From positions 1 to 46,602 of the forward strand of contig JAFTKY010000069.1 of the NCBI GenBank assembly GCA_017453005.1: a DNA stretch of 46,602 bases, given 5' to 3'. The notes beneath the pieces were generated by a model, which saw only the letters and a program-made list of their open reading frames with translations, made no database searches and was not told the origin of the DNA. Both the position numbers and the translations under genes were made by a program. Below are positions 45,751-46,602 of this stretch, piece by piece. The stretch is from Clostridia bacterium. GTDB lineage: Bacteria; Bacillota; Clostridia; Oscillospirales; CAG-272. Every line of letters starts with the position of its first letter. The stretch's first letter is position 1.

Positions 45751-46307
45751 ATAAACACACCCTCCTCTCCAAGACGCACGAGCAGCTTTTCGCGCGTACG
45801 GAAAAGCTTCATCTTAATTTTGCTCTGCGAACATCCGAATTTTGCACAGATATCCTTTATTGAATAAAAATACCAGTATCGACAGAGAAAGATGTTGCGC
45901 TCCTCTGCGTCAAGTCCGCGCAGAAACTTGTCTATTATCTTTGCAAGCTCCTCGCTTTCCATTTGCTGCTGAATGCCCGAGCCGTCGGGAATACATTCGT
46001 GAAGCTCGTCAAGCGCGAGCAGCGTTTCACCGCCTCCGCGCTTCTGCGCGGTTTTTTGCTTGAAGCGGTTTATGGATATGCGACGGGTTATTCTTCCGAG
46101 AAAAGCGGAGAGCTGTTGCGGTCTGTGCGGCGGCATGCTGTTCCACGCGCCGAGATATGTGTCGTTCTCACACTCCTCCGCGTCCTCGTGGTTATGTAAG
46201 ATGTTGTGTGCTATGCCGTAGCATAATTTGCCGTATTTTTGCTTGGTTTCAACGATTGCATACTCGTCTCGTTGCCAATACATCTCGACTATTTTGTTGT
46301 CCTCCAT
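45747..46307 (-). CDS. RNA polymerase ECF-type sigma factor
   Basis: The product is 186 residues, the size of a group 4 (ECF) sigma. Region 2 covers about residues 20-95 (YGIAHNILHNHEDAEECENDTYLGAWNSMPP, quoted as IAHNILHNHEDAEECENDT and YLGAWN; then FLGRITRRISINRFK), and region 4 about 125-180 (LDAEERNIFLCRYWYFYS, then FGCSQSKIKMKLFRTREKLL), a helix-turn-helix that reads -35 boxes. No region 1.1 or 3 is present. It would direct polymerase to a small regulon, possibly including its own operon and the LRR protein. The start ATG follows GGAGGTGACCC, a strong ribosome binding site. Confidence 0.93.
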   Translation of the reverse strand: MEDNKIVEMYWQRDEYAIVETKQKYGKLCYGIAHNILHNHEDAEECENDTYLGAWNSMPPHRPQQLSAFLGRITRRISINRFKQKTAQKRGGGETLLALDELHECIPDGSGIQQQMESEELAKIIDKFLRGLDAEERNIFLCRYWYFYSIKDICAKFGCSQSKIKMKLFRTREKLLVRLGEEGVFI

Positions 46308-46400
46308 AGGGTCACCTCCTGTAAAGTTAGAACGTCTTTACAATATACTCAACAAAAAATTCAAAAGGTCACGCAATTTTCAAAAAAACTCACTAAAAAT

Positions 46401-46429
46401 ATTATAACAGATAACGGGCAGTAAATCAA
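46401..46429 (-). promoter_or_regulatory. Sigma-A promoter of the sigma/LRR operon
   Basis: On the minus strand TTGATT (46424-46429) and TATAAT (46401-46406) are separated by 17 bases, giving a leader of about 85 bases. A second, ECF-type autoregulated promoter could lie in the leader but none is clear. Confidence 0.65.
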
Positions 46430-46430
46430 G

Positions 46431-46460
46431 AAGGAACTCCGCACCAAAACGGAGTTCCTT
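46431..46460. terminator. Hairpin upstream of the sigma operon
   Basis: Stem AAGGAACTCCG (46431-46441) pairs with CGGAGTTCCTT (46450-46460) around an 8-base loop. It may terminate transcription of whatever lies to the right, but the T-tract is weak and the stem abuts the -35 box of the sigma promoter. Confidence 0.5.
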
Positions 46461-46469
46461 CTATTACGC

Positions 46470-46602
46470 CTTTAGGCAGGTTGAGCACGAAGTGCGAAAC
46501 AGACAACCACCCGCTGTGCGGGTGGGAAACAAAGGTTATACCAAAAATTCTCCAAACATGGTACAATAAGATGTCAAGCTTATTGCGACAATGAAAGGAG
46601 AA
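46470..46602 (+). other. Right-edge segment with hairpins and a ribosome binding site; possible IS200/IS605 left end
   Basis: A short hairpin GCAC-GAA-GTGC lies near 46483, followed by CCACCCGC (46507-46514) pairing with GCGGGTGG (46518-46525). The window stops at AAAGGAGAA, a good ribosome binding site, so a plus-strand gene begins just past the edge. A compact CCACCCGC hairpin upstream of a small gene is typical of the recognised ends of IS200/IS605 elements, but no transposase sequence is inside the window, so this is a guess. Confidence 0.35.

Noticed and set aside
46308..46400. An autoregulated ECF promoter in the sigma operon leader
   Set aside because: GTGACCTTTT and ACGTTCTA occur, but they are about 33 bases apart, too far for a -35/-10 pair.
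1..46602. tRNA or rRNA genes
   Set aside because: I looked in all gaps over 100 bases and found no cloverleaf or rRNA-like sequence.

Overview
The window looks like a chromosomal segment of a gut-type Firmicute in class Clostridia, near Oscillospirales or Christensenellales. This is an inference from gene content: a zapA-U32 pair, a tyrosine T-box, an ECF-type vitamin/metal transporter operon, a DUF6062-type protein, MnmM (YtqB), and an ECF sigma factor followed by a membrane protein of the Clostridia sigma-linked type. Genus cannot be read from the sequence. Most promoters are plain sigma-A type with 17-base spacers.

Layout. (1) 1-20165, plus strand: the last 6,720 codons of one giant surface-type gene that enters from the left edge. 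It starts with the end of a phosphodiester glycosidase (NAGPA-like) domain, then eight beta-sandwich-like modules in three groups, embedded in about 4,900 residues of Cys/His-rich short repeats. A bidirectional terminator follows. (2) 20238-22830, minus: U32 peptidase-family protein and ZapA. (3) 22904-27020, plus: promoter, proB (no PUA domain, no proA beside it) and a 1,052-residue Sel1-repeat protein with a possible TIR-like N-terminus. (4) 27041-29183: terminator, dispersed repeat, tyrosine T-box leader, tyrS. (5) 29290-32343: holA (minus), MATE exporter (plus), second copy of the dispersed repeat, and an HPr-like protein (minus) lacking the phosphorylatable His. (6) 32513-35730, plus: a three-gene ECF transporter operon (T, fused AA', S). 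(7) 35791-36298: an AT-rich HExxH metalloprotease-like gene. (8) 36453-38547, minus: HAD phosphatase, an unknown protein and an OGG-type DNA glycosylase. (9) 38656-41142, plus: DUF6062-type protein, third (composite) repeat copy, mnmM, VanY-like carboxypeptidase. (10) 41200-46307, minus: ECF sigma factor overlapping by 4 bases a 1,516-residue single-pass membrane protein with a Pro/Thr stalk, Cys/His repeats and a BspA-type leucine-rich-repeat ectodomain. (11) 46431-46602: hairpins and a Shine-Dalgarno sequence at the right edge, possibly the left end of an IS200/IS605-type element.

The most interesting material is at the two ends. The giant protein and the sigma-linked LRR membrane protein carry the same uncommon family of Cys/His repeats. 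The LRR protein has the layout of a membrane-anchored sigma regulator (short cytoplasmic N-terminus, one membrane segment, huge ectodomain), so the sigma/LRR pair may be a surface-sensing switch; this is inference. The giant gene also holds a recent-looking tandem duplication with an exact 777-base period.
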